Source of the DNA: Palaemon carinicauda | Lineage: Eukaryota > Arthropoda > Malacostraca > Decapoda > Palaemonidae | Length of the DNA: 64,000 nt | Direction of reading: 5' to 3' | Assembly (NCBI RefSeq): GCF_036898095.1 | Contig: NC_090739.1 | Coordinates: forward strand, 104,513,386 to 104,577,385 | The notes under the pieces: generated by a model | What the model was told of the DNA's origin: nothing | Seen by the model: only the letters and a program-made list of their open reading frames with translations | The model's database searches: none | Translations under genes and position numbers: made by a program | Part shown: piece after piece, positions 1 through 9,381 of the stretch | Layout: each line of letters begins with the position of its first letter | How positions within the stretch are numbered: the stretch's first letter is position 1

Positions 1-874
1 CAACACTAAACAAGCAAAAGTTTTACGACACTATTTGGCAATATCTTACGGAAAAATGACTTGGCAAAAAAATGAAAAAAAATGAAAAAGGGGCACTCGC
101 GGTAAAATGGTCCTCGTGGTGATGAACGACATTTTAACTAAAAAAAAAAACATGCACATGGTAGCCAAACAATCCACCAAGACTTTCCACAACTGATAAC
201 CTATACAAGTTGCACCATTCTACGACAATTTCATAATACGTAATAACTTTGATAATTATGCAAACTACCTCAGAAGGGTAAACTCGGACGCGAACGACCC
301 CGACGCGTCTCAGAAATCGGGGAAGGAGTACAGCTACAGCAATGCACATCTGGACACTACTAGAGCGTGTAGGGGAGACACCTCCTGCAGGTCGATCACC
401 CACAAATTCAGTCACAGGGGTGAGTCACGTGAGAAAAACCTGTTTTTTTTTGACGCTCGGGGTCGCAAACGACCCACCGTACCTATCCAGGGTTAATAGC
501 GTTACATAGGTTAGTTCATGGATGAAGTAGCCCAGTAAGTAAATAAACAATAACATTGATTAAGCTCATCGAGACTAGGTTTATGAGTTGGTGTTGTGTG
601 ATAAGTTTTTTCATAGTTTAAGATTAGTAAAATGGTGCAGATGGGTAGAACAAGCTGGTTTATTGATTGAAAGTTGACCAGAAAAATTCCACAAAGATAA
701 TTTAATATGTTGGGGTAACAGTAGTTAGTTTATGGAGAATCCATGCAATATATTATAAACATTTAGTATGGCATTTCAATTACAAGAATGATACATTTGC
801 TTGATAAATTGAAGAAGTTGCAGGTCTTTTTTTTTTTCTTTAAATCCTAATTTTGCTCGGAGTTTATAAATACT
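1..874. other. AT-rich flank, no gene recognised
   Basis: This stretch holds no ORF that I recognise. A 93-codon minus-strand frame at 134-415 resembles no family I know and is probably part of a repeat. Positions 415-496 are listed separately as a possible DNA-transposon end. The last bases are T-rich and abut the left end of DIRS element A. Confidence 0.5.
415..496 (-). mobile_element. Possible piggyBac-like transposon end at TTAA
   Basis: Read on the minus strand, a TTAA at 493-496 is followed by CCCTGGATAGGT and then a short palindrome, GGGTCG-CAAA-CGACCC (about 458-476 on the plus strand). A TTAA next to a CCCT-type terminus followed by subterminal palindromes is the arrangement of piggyBac-family ends. 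The partner end is not visible and no transposase was recognised, so the minus-strand frame at 134-415 may be internal to a non-autonomous copy. This is a weak, pattern-based call. Confidence 0.22.
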
Positions 875-1060
875 TTTTTTTCAATATCAAACTTACCCGA
901 TGATCATATAGCTGCATCCCGACAGAAAAAACCTACGGGCGGAATACGCCAGCGATCGCTATACAGGTGGGGGTGTACATCAACAGCGCCATCTGTCAAG
1001 TAGATACTCAAGTACTCGATGTCAACAAAGAACCAATTTTCCCTCTGTCGTGCCACAGGC
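875..1060. repeat. Element A 5' terminal inverted repeat
   Basis: The reverse complement of this segment recurs at 7050-7243 with only scattered differences. It includes the perfect palindrome AGCGATCGCT (about 950-959) and the run GGTGGGGGTGTACATCAACA. The outermost bases (T tract, then CAATATCAAACTTACCCG) are specific to this end and recur inverted at 6911-6948 inside the ICR. Confidence 0.88.
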
Positions 1061-2278
1061 AAGACCTACTAAATACGCCGTCCCTAACTGGTTTTGTTTT
1101 CACAACGTTTTGGTGAAGTACACTATTCCAGTTTTGAGCTTTCGCTATGCAGGGGTTTTATCTTCATTTCAAAACTTGAACTCGTTTTGGATAGATTTAA
1201 TTATGGTGACGAAGAGAGTATGGACTCTCTTTCACTTTTAAATGGCCGACCCTTCCCTTAGACGGAAGTGTTGGTGACGAAGAGAGTATGGACTCTCTTT
1301 CACTTTTAAATGGCCGACCCTTCCCTTAGACGGAAGTGTGTTTAGGTTTTTGGTAATTTTGCTTAACAAGTTATAGATCTATTTATTTTATATCTCTCCG
1401 CCTTTATAGGCCTCTTCGATTAACTTTCCATTTATTATAAACTTATAAAAATTAATTTTTATGTTTGTTTATATGCGACCTTTCCTAATAGTAGGCGGTC
1501 CTTACTTGGAACCGAAGTTAATTAACATTGAGCCCGTCATATCGTATTTACCTTTTAAGAATTTATACTTTTTTAATTTTAATGTTTTTGAAAGAATTTC
1601 TTTGATAGTCTCGTACTGTTTTCAAAGATGAACTAACGTTTAGTTTAGTCTCCGCAGTTGTTGACGTTCAGAACGTTCAACATGCGCTCTATCGTTACGA
1701 TAGAGAGAGAGTATTTCACGGTTTCACGTTGCAGTAAGAGTAAACCGATTCTAGCGTTTCGTTCATTCTTTCTTAGCTTAAATGGTTTAAATTCTAATAA
1801 AGGAACTTTTTATTTGGGAAACCTTTCAGTTTTTTCCTTTAGCAAATAATATGTTTTAACGATATATAATTGGGCTCTTCTCTCAGGTTCTAAGTCAAGA
1901 GAGAAGAGAGAGAGAGATAGAGACGGAGGGAGAGAGAGGAGAATAAACGTTTCGTTCAAGCGGGTAACGTTGTTCTCGTTTTTTACTCTTCTCCCTAGTC
2001 GCTGTAGGGGAAGAAGGTAAAACGTTTCTAGAGTTTTATTCTTGTTCCCAGGCTTTATGCGGTGAGAGATTTTAAACGTAGTTTATTTGATCTAGTGTTT
2101 AGTCTCTTTTCCAGCCACTGAATTCTTTATCTTTCATTATGTTTTTCTGTTGCATTGTAAAACTGTTTTCGCAATTACTACCTTTTAATGAAGGATAGGA
2201 TTGCGTGTTTCAGGTACAAATCACTTAAAGTTTCGATTTCAGTGAAATAAGTGCAAACAGAAAATCAAAAGTGATAAA
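1061..2278 (+). other. Element A leader, non-coding
   Basis: This is about 1.2 kb between the ITR and the first Gag-like codons. It contains a perfect 68-bp tandem duplication (listed separately) and a GA-rich tract (about 1888-1945), and is otherwise T-rich. Small frames here match nothing I recognise. It is probably the 5' untranslated leader. In the related element B, Gag sequence starts much closer to the ITR, so A may have lost its Gag N-terminal codons here. Confidence 0.5.
1204..1339. repeat. Perfect 68-bp tandem duplication
   Basis: The unit at 1204-1271 (starting TGGTGACGAAGAGAG, ending GACGGAAGTGT) is repeated base for base at 1272-1339. The lack of differences points to a recent local duplication within the leader of element A. 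Each unit also holds a small hairpin, AGAGAGTATGGACTCTCT. Confidence 0.95.
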
Positions 2279-4424
2279 GTGATATGCGCAAAGTGTTACA
2301 GTGTTGCGTTCGAGGGTTCGTCTGTTCGTGCCAGTTGTTCACCTAGTCCGATACCTCTTACAAGCTCCCAAGCCCAGGGGAGAAGTAATGTCGAAGGACT
2401 TATGGGTTCCACAGGCCTTGATCGACGAACAGACGTTTCCCTCCGTGGTTTCGGGTGTATCTACACACGTTGCCGACGTGATCGCCCCACCCACACAAAG
2501 ACGAGAGAGCCCATTTATTCCTCGTCTGCGGAAGAGGTTTCTCTTAGAAACCATGGACCAAATCTTGCAGCTTTTTAAGTGCAAGTCGGTCCCTTCCGCG
2601 CAAGTCCAACGGCCTAGGTGTAGCCACTGGGTCAGTTCGGACTCGCTGCAGTCATCCGACGACTGCACACCTCCCAAGAGAGGCAAGGTGGTACCGCAAC
2701 AGGCAGTAACTCCGTCTGTTGCCGCACCAGCTGTTTTAGACCCTCAGTCACAACGGACAGTAGCTCCGTTTGTTGCCGTCTTTTGTAGACCCTAGTGGTC
2801 CATGCTGCAGACTATGCAGTCTCAGCTTGCTTCCTTCATGCAGGAGTATCGTGCTGAGAAGGTTGACACTGCACCTGTTAACCTACAACCTGCCACGGTT
2901 GTGCGCTCAGCAGATACTGCGGCTGCCTGCTCCCACACTCCACCTGTGAGAGCTCCACCCTGCCAGACGCATGTTCATGCTGCACCCTCCGTTGACATGC
3001 GTGAGCTACCGCATCAGCAGTGGGAAGGTGCTGTCAAGCTGCCGTGTTTTGACGCAATGCGGCATGCTCCGCAACCCACGGCAGTCCCTCCCACGCACCA
3101 GCACTCCGCTTTTGTTGTTGCCAGCTCCCACACTCCGACTGCGGAGAAGGTTGATGATGCTCCCGTTGGCCTACAGCCTGCCACGGTTGTGCGCCCAGCA
3201 TGGCTGCCTGCTCCCACACTCTTGTTGGGAGAGCTCCTCCACCCATGCGCAGTCGACCCTGCCAGACGTATGCTGGCTCCCACAGACACACGGAGCACTC
3301 CGTTGCCGTGCGTGAGCTACCACAAGCTGCCGTGTTTTGACACGGTGTGTCAGCCTCCGCAACACACTGTGGTTACCGCCACTCGCCCGCAGCAGACTAG
3401 TCAGTCAGGAGTTGAGGCTTCCCCACACAGCTTTGGTTGTTGCCAACTCACAGACTGTCAAGCAGTTACATTACGTTGCCTTCTGGTCTGCTACTAATGC
3501 ACCAGTGCTGTATGTCCTCACGCATCTGTTGTGGTTGACAGTTCAGTTTTTGACAGTTCACAGACTGTCAAGCAGTTACATAACGTTGCCTTCTGGTCTG
3601 CTGCTTATGCATCAGTGAAACCCTCACTGAGATAACCTAGCTTTTCTCGGACATGGTTCCTGTAGATGAGAAAGTGCTGTTCTCCCTCCTTCTGATATTC
3701 CCTTGAGGACTCTGTCATTTGGAGAGGAGCCTTAAGCTGCTTAGCCTCCTATGGACTTTAATTAAAGCATAACATGCTTCCAGGGATGGTTAATGGTTCC
3801 GCTTCAGTCGCTAACCCCGTCTGTTGCCACACCTGCTCCCATAGACCTTGGGCTTTGTTGCAAGACATGCAGTCCAAGCTTAGTCCTTGATAGAGGATTT
3901 TTTACGGAGAAGAACCTTCTAGCCAACAACCTTCCTACCGGTTGGTTGTACGCCCTGTTGACGCTGAGGTATCCTACTCACGTCCGCCAGTTGAGATGGT
4001 TCCTCCAACGGTGCGACCCAGTGTGGGTTGCCAGTCGCACGTTGACGTCAAGCGACTCTCGGAGGTGGTTGTGGACGTTCAGTGTGTCACTAGGAAGACG
4101 TTCAACAACCAGCAGAGGTGACTTGTTGTGACGCAGTGCGGCAACCTCAGCAACCCGATAAGGGGTTGTCTGCACAACCCAGACAGTCTAGACAGTTTCG
4201 GGTTGTCGCTGTACTTCCTCGCGTCCCCATGGTTGACAGTTCACAGACTGTGCAGCAGTACCATGATCTTGTGTCCGGCTCCGTCACGCATCCACCAGTG
4301 CGACCGGATTCAGCGAGTCAGACGTTGCCCACTCCGTTGCCGTTTCCTCATCAGTTTCGGATGAGGAACCCTCTGATGAGGACATGGCTGAACAAGACGA
4401 TCAACCCCCAGCCCTGCTATCCAT
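2279..4424 (+). pseudogene. Element A ORF1 (Gag-like) remnant
   Basis: This is the nucleocapsid-like ORF of a DIRS element, in pieces. Translation of 2279-2500 (FEGSSVRASCSPSPIPL, then RRTDVSLRGFG) aligns with the middle of the Gag of element B (REDSSVRACRLLSPRPL, QRTDVPSKVSD). The frame at 2301-2795 carries KSVPSAQVQRPRCSHW, matching KSVPSGQVQRPGCSHW in B. The Cys-rich N-terminus of the B and C Gag is missing. Downstream, 2800-3650 is filled with internally repeated Pro/Thr/His-rich sequence, then an acidic stretch (SDEEPSDEDMAEQDDQ, about 4360-4400) matches the acidic part of the B Gag. The Gag C-terminus is absent because a deletion joins this acidic stretch to ORF2 near 4425. Several stops and frameshifts are present. 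Confidence 0.7.
3440..3620 (+). repeat. 110-bp tandem repeat in Gag-like region
   Basis: CACAGACTGTCAAGCAGTTACA at about 3449 recurs near 3559, followed in both copies by ACGTTGCCTTCTGGTCTGCT, giving a period of 110 bp. A third diverged copy of the motif lies near 4243. Other short phrases of this region (CCTGCCACGGTTGTGCGC) also recur about 300 bp apart, at 2890 and 3178. The variable part of this Gag therefore grew by local duplication. Confidence 0.8.
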
Positions 4425-5330
4425 CCAGAAGATGCTGAAGAAGGAACACGGCCCTGTCAGGCTGTGGATGAGTCTGGTTAGGACACTGTCATCCGTGGTT
4501 CAATTGGTGTCACTTGGAAGACTACACCTCCGTCTTCTTCGGTATCATCTAGCTCTTCACTGGAAAAGGACAAGACGCTAGAAGCGGTCTCGATCCCGGT
4601 TTCCGGAAGATAAGTCTGGTCTGACTTGATGAAAGGACTTTATCAACCTTTGAAAGGGTCTTCCCCTGACTGTTCAGACTCCCAACCACGTTCTCTTCTC
4701 AGACGCATCGGACGTAGGCTGGGGTGCGACCTTAGGCGGTAGGGAATGCTCGGGATTATGGAACTCGAGTCAAAGGACAATGCATTTCAACTGCAAGAAG
4801 CTTCTGGCAGTACGTCTGACCTGGAAAAGCTTCAGGTCTCTCCTTCAAGGCAAAGTAGTGGAGGTGAACACGGTCAACTCCCTGCTTTGATGTACATCTC
4901 CTAGCAAGGAGGGACCTACTCTCTGACATGGTACGAGTTCGCAAGTGACCTCCTCTCCTGTTCAACAGGTCTAGACTTTTCACTAGTAACGAGTTTCATC
5001 CAAGGCAACTTAAATGTCTTAGCAGATTGTCTCAGTAGGAAGGGAAAATAATTCCAACATATTGGACCCTCCACAAGGATGTATGCAAGAGACTTTGGGT
5101 CACCTGGGGCCAGCCAACCATAGATCTCTTCGCAACCTCGATGTCCAAGAGGCTCTCAATACTTTGCTCACCTATCCCGGACCCAGCAGTAGTTCTTATA
5201 GATGCCTTTCTACTAGATTGGTCTCATCTAGATCTATATGCATTCCCTCCGTTCTAGATTGTCAACAAGGTACTGCAGAAGTTCGCCTCTCACAAAGGGA
5301 CAAAGTTGACGCTAGTTGCTTCCCTCTGGC
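4425..5330 (+). pseudogene. Element A ORF2 remnant: RT thumb, RNase H, MT
   Basis: Only the C-terminal half of the polyprotein ORF survives. VRLWMSLVRTLSSVVQLVSLGRLHLRLL (shown as two halves in frame at 4384-4581) matches the segment after the RT palm in element B. RNase H sequence follows at about 4690-5040: NHVLFSDASDVGWGATL keeps the first Asp, and later NVLADCLSRKGK appears. The methyltransferase-like stretch (WTLHKDVCKRLW, DLFATS, YAFPPF) lies at about 5045-5260, in a different frame from the overlapping recombinase ORF. Frameshifts and stops interrupt it. The whole RT palm with its YxDD box is deleted. In an intact relative this ORF would supply first-strand synthesis, RNA removal and the methyltransferase-like domain of unknown role. 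Confidence 0.75.
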
Positions 5331-6500
5331 CCGCGAGAGAATAACTTACCGAGGTACTTCGATGGCTAGTAGACGTTCCCAGAACTCTTCCCCTAAGGGT
5401 GGACCTGCTACGTCAGCCACGCGTAAAGAAGGTACTCCAAGGCCTCCACGCTCTTCGTCTCACTGCCTTCAGAGTATCGAAAGACTCTCGAGAACTATAG
5501 GTTTTTCGAAGGAGGCAACCAGAGCGATTGCTAGAGCAAGGAGAACATCCACCCTTAGAGTCTACCAATCGAAGTGGGAAATCTTCCGAAACTGGTGCAA
5601 GTCAGTATCCGTATCCTCGACCAGTACCTCTGTAACTCAAATAGCTGACTTCCTCTTATATCGGAGGAAAGAGCGATCTCTTTCAGCTCCCACTATCAAG
5701 GGTTACAGAAGCATGTTGGCATCAGTCTTCCGTCACAGAGGCTTAGATCTTTCCAACAATAAAGATCTACAGGACCTCCTTAAGTCTTTTGAGACCACGA
5801 AGGAGCGTCGTTTGGTTACACCTGGTTGGAATTTAGACGTGTTTCTAAGATTCCTTATGTCAGACAGGTTCGAACCACTTCAATCAGCCTCCCTGAAAGA
5901 TCTCACCTTTAAGACTCTTTTCCTGATATGCTTAACCACAGCTAAAAGAGTCAGTGAGATTCATGCCTCCAGCAAGAACATCGGATTCTCATCACAAACG
6001 GCTACATGTTCTACATCTTGGTTTTCTAGCCAAACACGAGCTGCCTTCTCGGCCTTGACCAATATCGTTCGATATTCCAAACTTATCGTATGGTTGGAAA
6101 TGAACTAGAAAGAGTATTATGTCCTGTAAGAGCTCTTAAGTTCTATTTTAAAACCTTTACGAGGCCCGTCTGAAGCTTTATGGTGTTCAGTTAAGAATCC
6201 ATCTTTGCCTATGTCAGAGAATTCTTTATCCTATTTTTATCAGACTGTTAATACGAGAAGCTCATTCCCTTCTGAATGAGGAAGACCAAGCTTGGCTGAA
6301 GGTAAGGACACACGAAGTTAGAGCTGTCACAACTTCCGTGGCCTTTAAACAAAATAGATCTCTGCAAAATATATTCGACGCAACCTATTGGAAAAGCAAA
6401 TCAGTGTTCGCGTCTTTTATCTTAAGAATGTCCAGTCTCTTTACGAGAACTGCTACACTCTGGGACCATTCGTAGCAACGAGTGCAGTAGTGGTGGGGGC
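5062..6500 (+). pseudogene. Element A ORF3: tyrosine recombinase, broken
   Basis: In DIRS elements this recombinase integrates the circular DNA copy. The frame is open at 5062-6108 (348 codons). Its first 130 or so residues read the methyltransferase region in a second frame, a normal DIRS overlap. Recombinase sequence then begins: SIERLSRTIGFSKEATRAIARAR, the core-binding part VYQSKWEIFRNWC, and the first catalytic Arg in AKRVSEIH. Soon after this Arg the frame is lost. Homologous sequence continues in other frames: CPVRALKFY near 6122, HEVRAVTTS (the H-x-x-R box) near 6313, and YLKNVQSLYENCYTLGPFV near 6416. All the catalytic blocks can be found, but not in one reading frame, so this copy is dead. 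Confidence 0.85.
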
Positions 6501-6906
6501 TCCACCACTACAATTCCCTAATTCCAGAACCTTTTTAATCTTTCTCTTGAAATATTTTTGGGTTGTCCGGAAGGCTAAGAAGCCTTTCGCATCCTACTTG
6601 ATTTGGCGGGTGGTCAAAATCATTTCTTGAGAAGCGCCTAGATTAGAGGTTTTGATGAGGACCTTTAGTATGGGTTGCAACCCTTCATACTTCAGCTCCT
6701 AGGAGTCGCTCAGCATCCTATGAGGATCGCGAGGCTCAGTAAGGAAGACGTACTTAAAAAGGCAGAGTAATTGTTCAAGTCGTCTTCCTTACCAGGTACT
6801 TATTTATTTTATGCTTGTTATTTTGAATAACTGCTAAAATGAAATACGGAATACTTAGCTCATAATGTCAACTTGTAATGCTGGTCTCTACCCACCCCCC
6901 TGGGTG
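6500..6906 (+). other. Element A 3' untranslated region
   Basis: This stretch lies between the end of recombinase similarity and the ICR. It holds no conserved ORF; the 80-codon frame that ends at 6630 is recombinase C-terminus followed by untranslated sequence. The matching region of element B (27090-27475 on the minus strand) has the same position and similar phrases, such as the CAGCATCCTATGAGGATCGC-like stretch near 6710. Confidence 0.55.
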
Positions 6907-7003
6907 TGAATCAGCTATATGATCATCGGGTAAGTTTGATATTGAAAAATGTTATTTTCCTTAGTAAAATAAATTTTTGAATATACTTAACCGATGATCA
7001 TAA
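6907..7003 (+). repeat. Element A internal complementary region (ICR)
   Basis: The first half (CAGCTATATGATCATCGGGT, then AAGTTTGATATTGAAAAA, about 6911-6948) is the reverse complement of the element's outer left end at 875-911. The second half (GTTATTTTCCTTAG... to CCGATGATCAT, about 6949-7000) is the reverse complement of the outer right end at 7185-7240. The ICR thus equals the joined termini in inverted form, the DIRS hallmark that templates completion of the ends and circle formation. Confidence 0.9.
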
Positions 7004-7049
7004 ATTAAAGGACCCACCCTTCCTCCCCAATAGAGAACCAGTGGGACAG

Positions 7050-7243
7050 AGGAGAAAATTGGTTCTTTGTTGACATCGAGTACTTGAGTACCTACTTGAC
7101 AGATGGCGCTGTTGATGTACACCCCCACCTGTATAGCGATCGCTGGCGTATTCCGCCCGTAGGTTTTTTCTGTCGGGCAGCAGCTATATGATCATCGGGT
7201 AAGTATATTCAAAAATTTATTTTACTAAGGAAAATAACATTTT
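7050..7243. repeat. Element A 3' terminal inverted repeat
   Basis: This is the inverted copy of 875-1060, again with AGCGATCGCT (about 7135-7144). The outer part, GGGTAAGTATATTCAAAAAT followed by TTATTTTACTAAGG, is the right-end-specific terminus. It is almost identical to the corresponding terminus of elements B and C. Confidence 0.88.
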
Positions 7244-8465
7244 TTGACATTTTATGAGTATTGTGTGTGTGACCAGGTATCCTCTGTGGTGTAAGGTAGG
7301 ATATTGTATTCTGGGGATTATAACTTATTGCCTATCTTTTGAAGAAAATTAAGGGGATAGTGGGAATTCTGCTTATCCGTGGATTACCAGTGACTGGTTA
7401 TTCAGTTATTGTAGTGAAGTATTTCCTTGAGGTTTAAGAGGTAACACTTTTCCACTTTATAAATGTCATTGACATGTCTAGTTGGTCATTAATTCCACTT
7501 TATGTTAATATATTAAAATATTTTATTTATAGTTTAGCGTGCAGACTATTTTACTAAAAGTATAATCTTGATATTGAAGTGCACAGTAAAATATTTGAAT
7601 GGGACTGATATATTTGTAGAATTAACAACTTTTTATTTTTCAGACTAGAATCACCAAAAGGAAGAAAATGGTATCTACATGTACAACTTCCTTCCTAGAA
7701 CAGGATATTAAACTGAAGATATTCCTATTGACATCAAGATGAAGAACAGCAGGGATTTAGCACCGAAAAAAAAGAATTCAAAATGATTCCGAGGAACAAA
7801 AATGATCGATTGATTTGATGAAGTTCTGATTTTAAAAGGAGCCCTGGCAAATTGTTTAAACTGGAGCGTCCACTCTTCTGGAGTATTAGCATACCCATTT
7901 GAGAAATGTGATTACACTACTACAGATTTCTTGAGATGCTTAATTGATCAGAATTATTGAGATTTTAGGGGTTTGTGTGTTACAATTGGTCCAGATCAAC
8001 AATTATAACCTTTATACTTTTATTAAAATTCAGATTGCAATTTCATATTAATTATTTGATATTAAACAAGCATTATCATACGTTTAATTGGCGAATACAA
8101 ATATACCTTATGGTAATATATTCCTATTACATTCTTGAAATAATTACCCAGAATTATTATAAGTAATGTTAACTGAATTGATTTTGTGTATTGTAAAGTT
8201 GTTTGAAAAATGAGGACATTGAACATTAAAAAGCAATGAAGATCAACAAAGTTAAATGAGGAAGGACTTTTTTCCTTAGAAGTTTGCTACTCATGTTTTT
8301 AATTTTCATTAATTAGCTGTTAAATCAAATGTCCATTTCCTCTGAACCTCTTAACATCTAGATCATATTATTTGCAGAATTGTGTAAAGATATCTAAATG
8401 TGTGACAAGGGAAAACTAATATTCACTGTTTCTTAGCCATAGATTCAAATTGATTCTACAATCTG
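7244..8465. other. AT-rich spacer, no gene recognised
   Basis: This is about 1.2 kb between elements A and G. It is strongly AT-rich, with no ORF above 65 codons that I recognise, no tandem repeat and no clear transposon end. Confidence 0.5.
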
Positions 8466-8690
8466 TATTTGTTCCGACACATACAAACCTTTCACTAATT
8501 ATAGGGGTATTACTTTCGGCAACGCTGAAAAGTAACCAAGAGAATTTTAGTGAGGGATGACTACCCCCATCCGCTAGTTAGCGGAAGAGGGGTGGAGTAG
8601 ACCGGCTACCCCGCTCACTCACACCTGTCGCCTGAGTAACCACTTTTGCTTTTGGCTCGGTAGAGTGCAGGCATGCTGTCTCTCTCTCCC
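8466..8690. repeat. Element G 5' terminal inverted repeat
   Basis: It contains CCGCTAGTTAGCGG (about 8570-8583) and a CCGGCTACCCCGCTCACTCACACCTGTCG-like stretch that recurs inverted at 12830-12900. The first 40 bases (TATTTGTTCCGACACATACA) are specific to this end and recur inverted in the ICR. Confidence 0.85.
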
Positions 8691-8745
8691 GTTAACTCGT
8701 TAAACTGCCTTGCCTTTATTTGGTTTTGTGTTTTCTTTTGTTCAC

Positions 8746-8768
8746 GGTGTGTGTGTGTGTGTGTGTGT
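8746..8768. repeat. (GT)n microsatellite
   Basis: This is an uninterrupted GT dinucleotide run of about 11 units. It lies just after the 5' ITR of element G, at the junction where leader sequence is followed by the truncated Gag. Confidence 0.9.
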
Positions 8769-8799
8769 TTGTCCCGCTATGTGGACATGTCCTGGTCGT

Positions 8800-9381
8800 G
8801 AGGGCCGCAACTGCGGTACCTTCTTGTCGTCCGTAGAGACGGACTCTCAACTCCTGTGCCCGGCTTTGAGAAGCTCAGGGGACTTTATCTCCTTTTCGGC
8901 CTCCGAGATCCTTAACCAGGAGAAGGGGGTGAAGTACGCCATGCAAACGGCTTCGTGGCTCGACTTCTGGTTGGGATCCTTAGGACGACTGATTCGCTCT
9001 GAGGACCTATCTCTGGAGTCCTCCAGGAAGTCTTTGGAGAATTTCCTATTGTCTGGCACTCGGGCCATAGAGTTTCTCTCCAACCAGGTAGTGAACCTTT
9101 GGGCTAACACTGTTCTGAAGAGGAGGGATGCCATCTTAAGCAAGTTCCACAGAAACCTCCCTCAGGCCGAAGTGGCGAGACTAAGGAATGCACCCTTTGA
9201 GGGCAATTCCTTGTTTCACCCCGAGGATGTCGAACGGGTGGCAGAGAGTTGGAGGAAGTCCAGCCGGGACTCCCTCATCCAGAAGGGCTTAACAGCCAGA
9301 CCTTACCCCTCTCAGCCACAGCAGAAACCACAATCAAAAAGGGCTAGAGACCCAAAAAACAGCAGGGTCAAAAGGTGCTAA
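8800..9381 (+). pseudogene. Element G ORF1, C-terminal half of Gag
   Basis: The open frame (8710-9381, 223 codons) aligns with the C-terminal half of the element F Gag: ISFSASEILNQEKGVKYAMQ, TASWLDFWLGSLG, FLLSGTRAIEFLSNQVVNLW and ESWRKSSRDSLIQKGL all have close counterparts. It ends in a basic Gln/Lys/Arg-rich tail (PQQKPQSKRARDPKNSR) like other DIRS Gags, possibly for nucleic-acid binding. The first 40 codons run through the GT repeat and look unrelated to Gag. The N-terminal half was therefore deleted and leader sequence was fused in frame to the rest. Whether the ATG at 8710 is used cannot be told. Confidence 0.75.

Larger units (their letters stand above)
875..7243 (+). mobile_element. 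DIRS-like retrotransposon A (decayed)
   Basis: This is a tyrosine-recombinase retrotransposon in plus orientation. It has a 5' inverted repeat (875-1060), a long leader, a Gag-like ORF1 remnant, a truncated ORF2 (RNase H and methyltransferase-like part), a recombinase ORF (5062-about 6500), an internal complementary region (6907-7003) and a 3' inverted repeat (7050-7243). The ends were placed by matching each terminus to the ICR. No flanking target-site duplication is seen, as expected for this class. ORF2 has lost its RT palm through an internal deletion, and several frames are broken, so this copy cannot be autonomous. It belongs to the same lineage as B and C. Confidence 0.88.

Noticed and set aside
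134..415. 93-codon minus-strand ORF as a gene
   Set aside because: No similarity recognised; it probably belongs to the repeat ending at the TTAA near 495.
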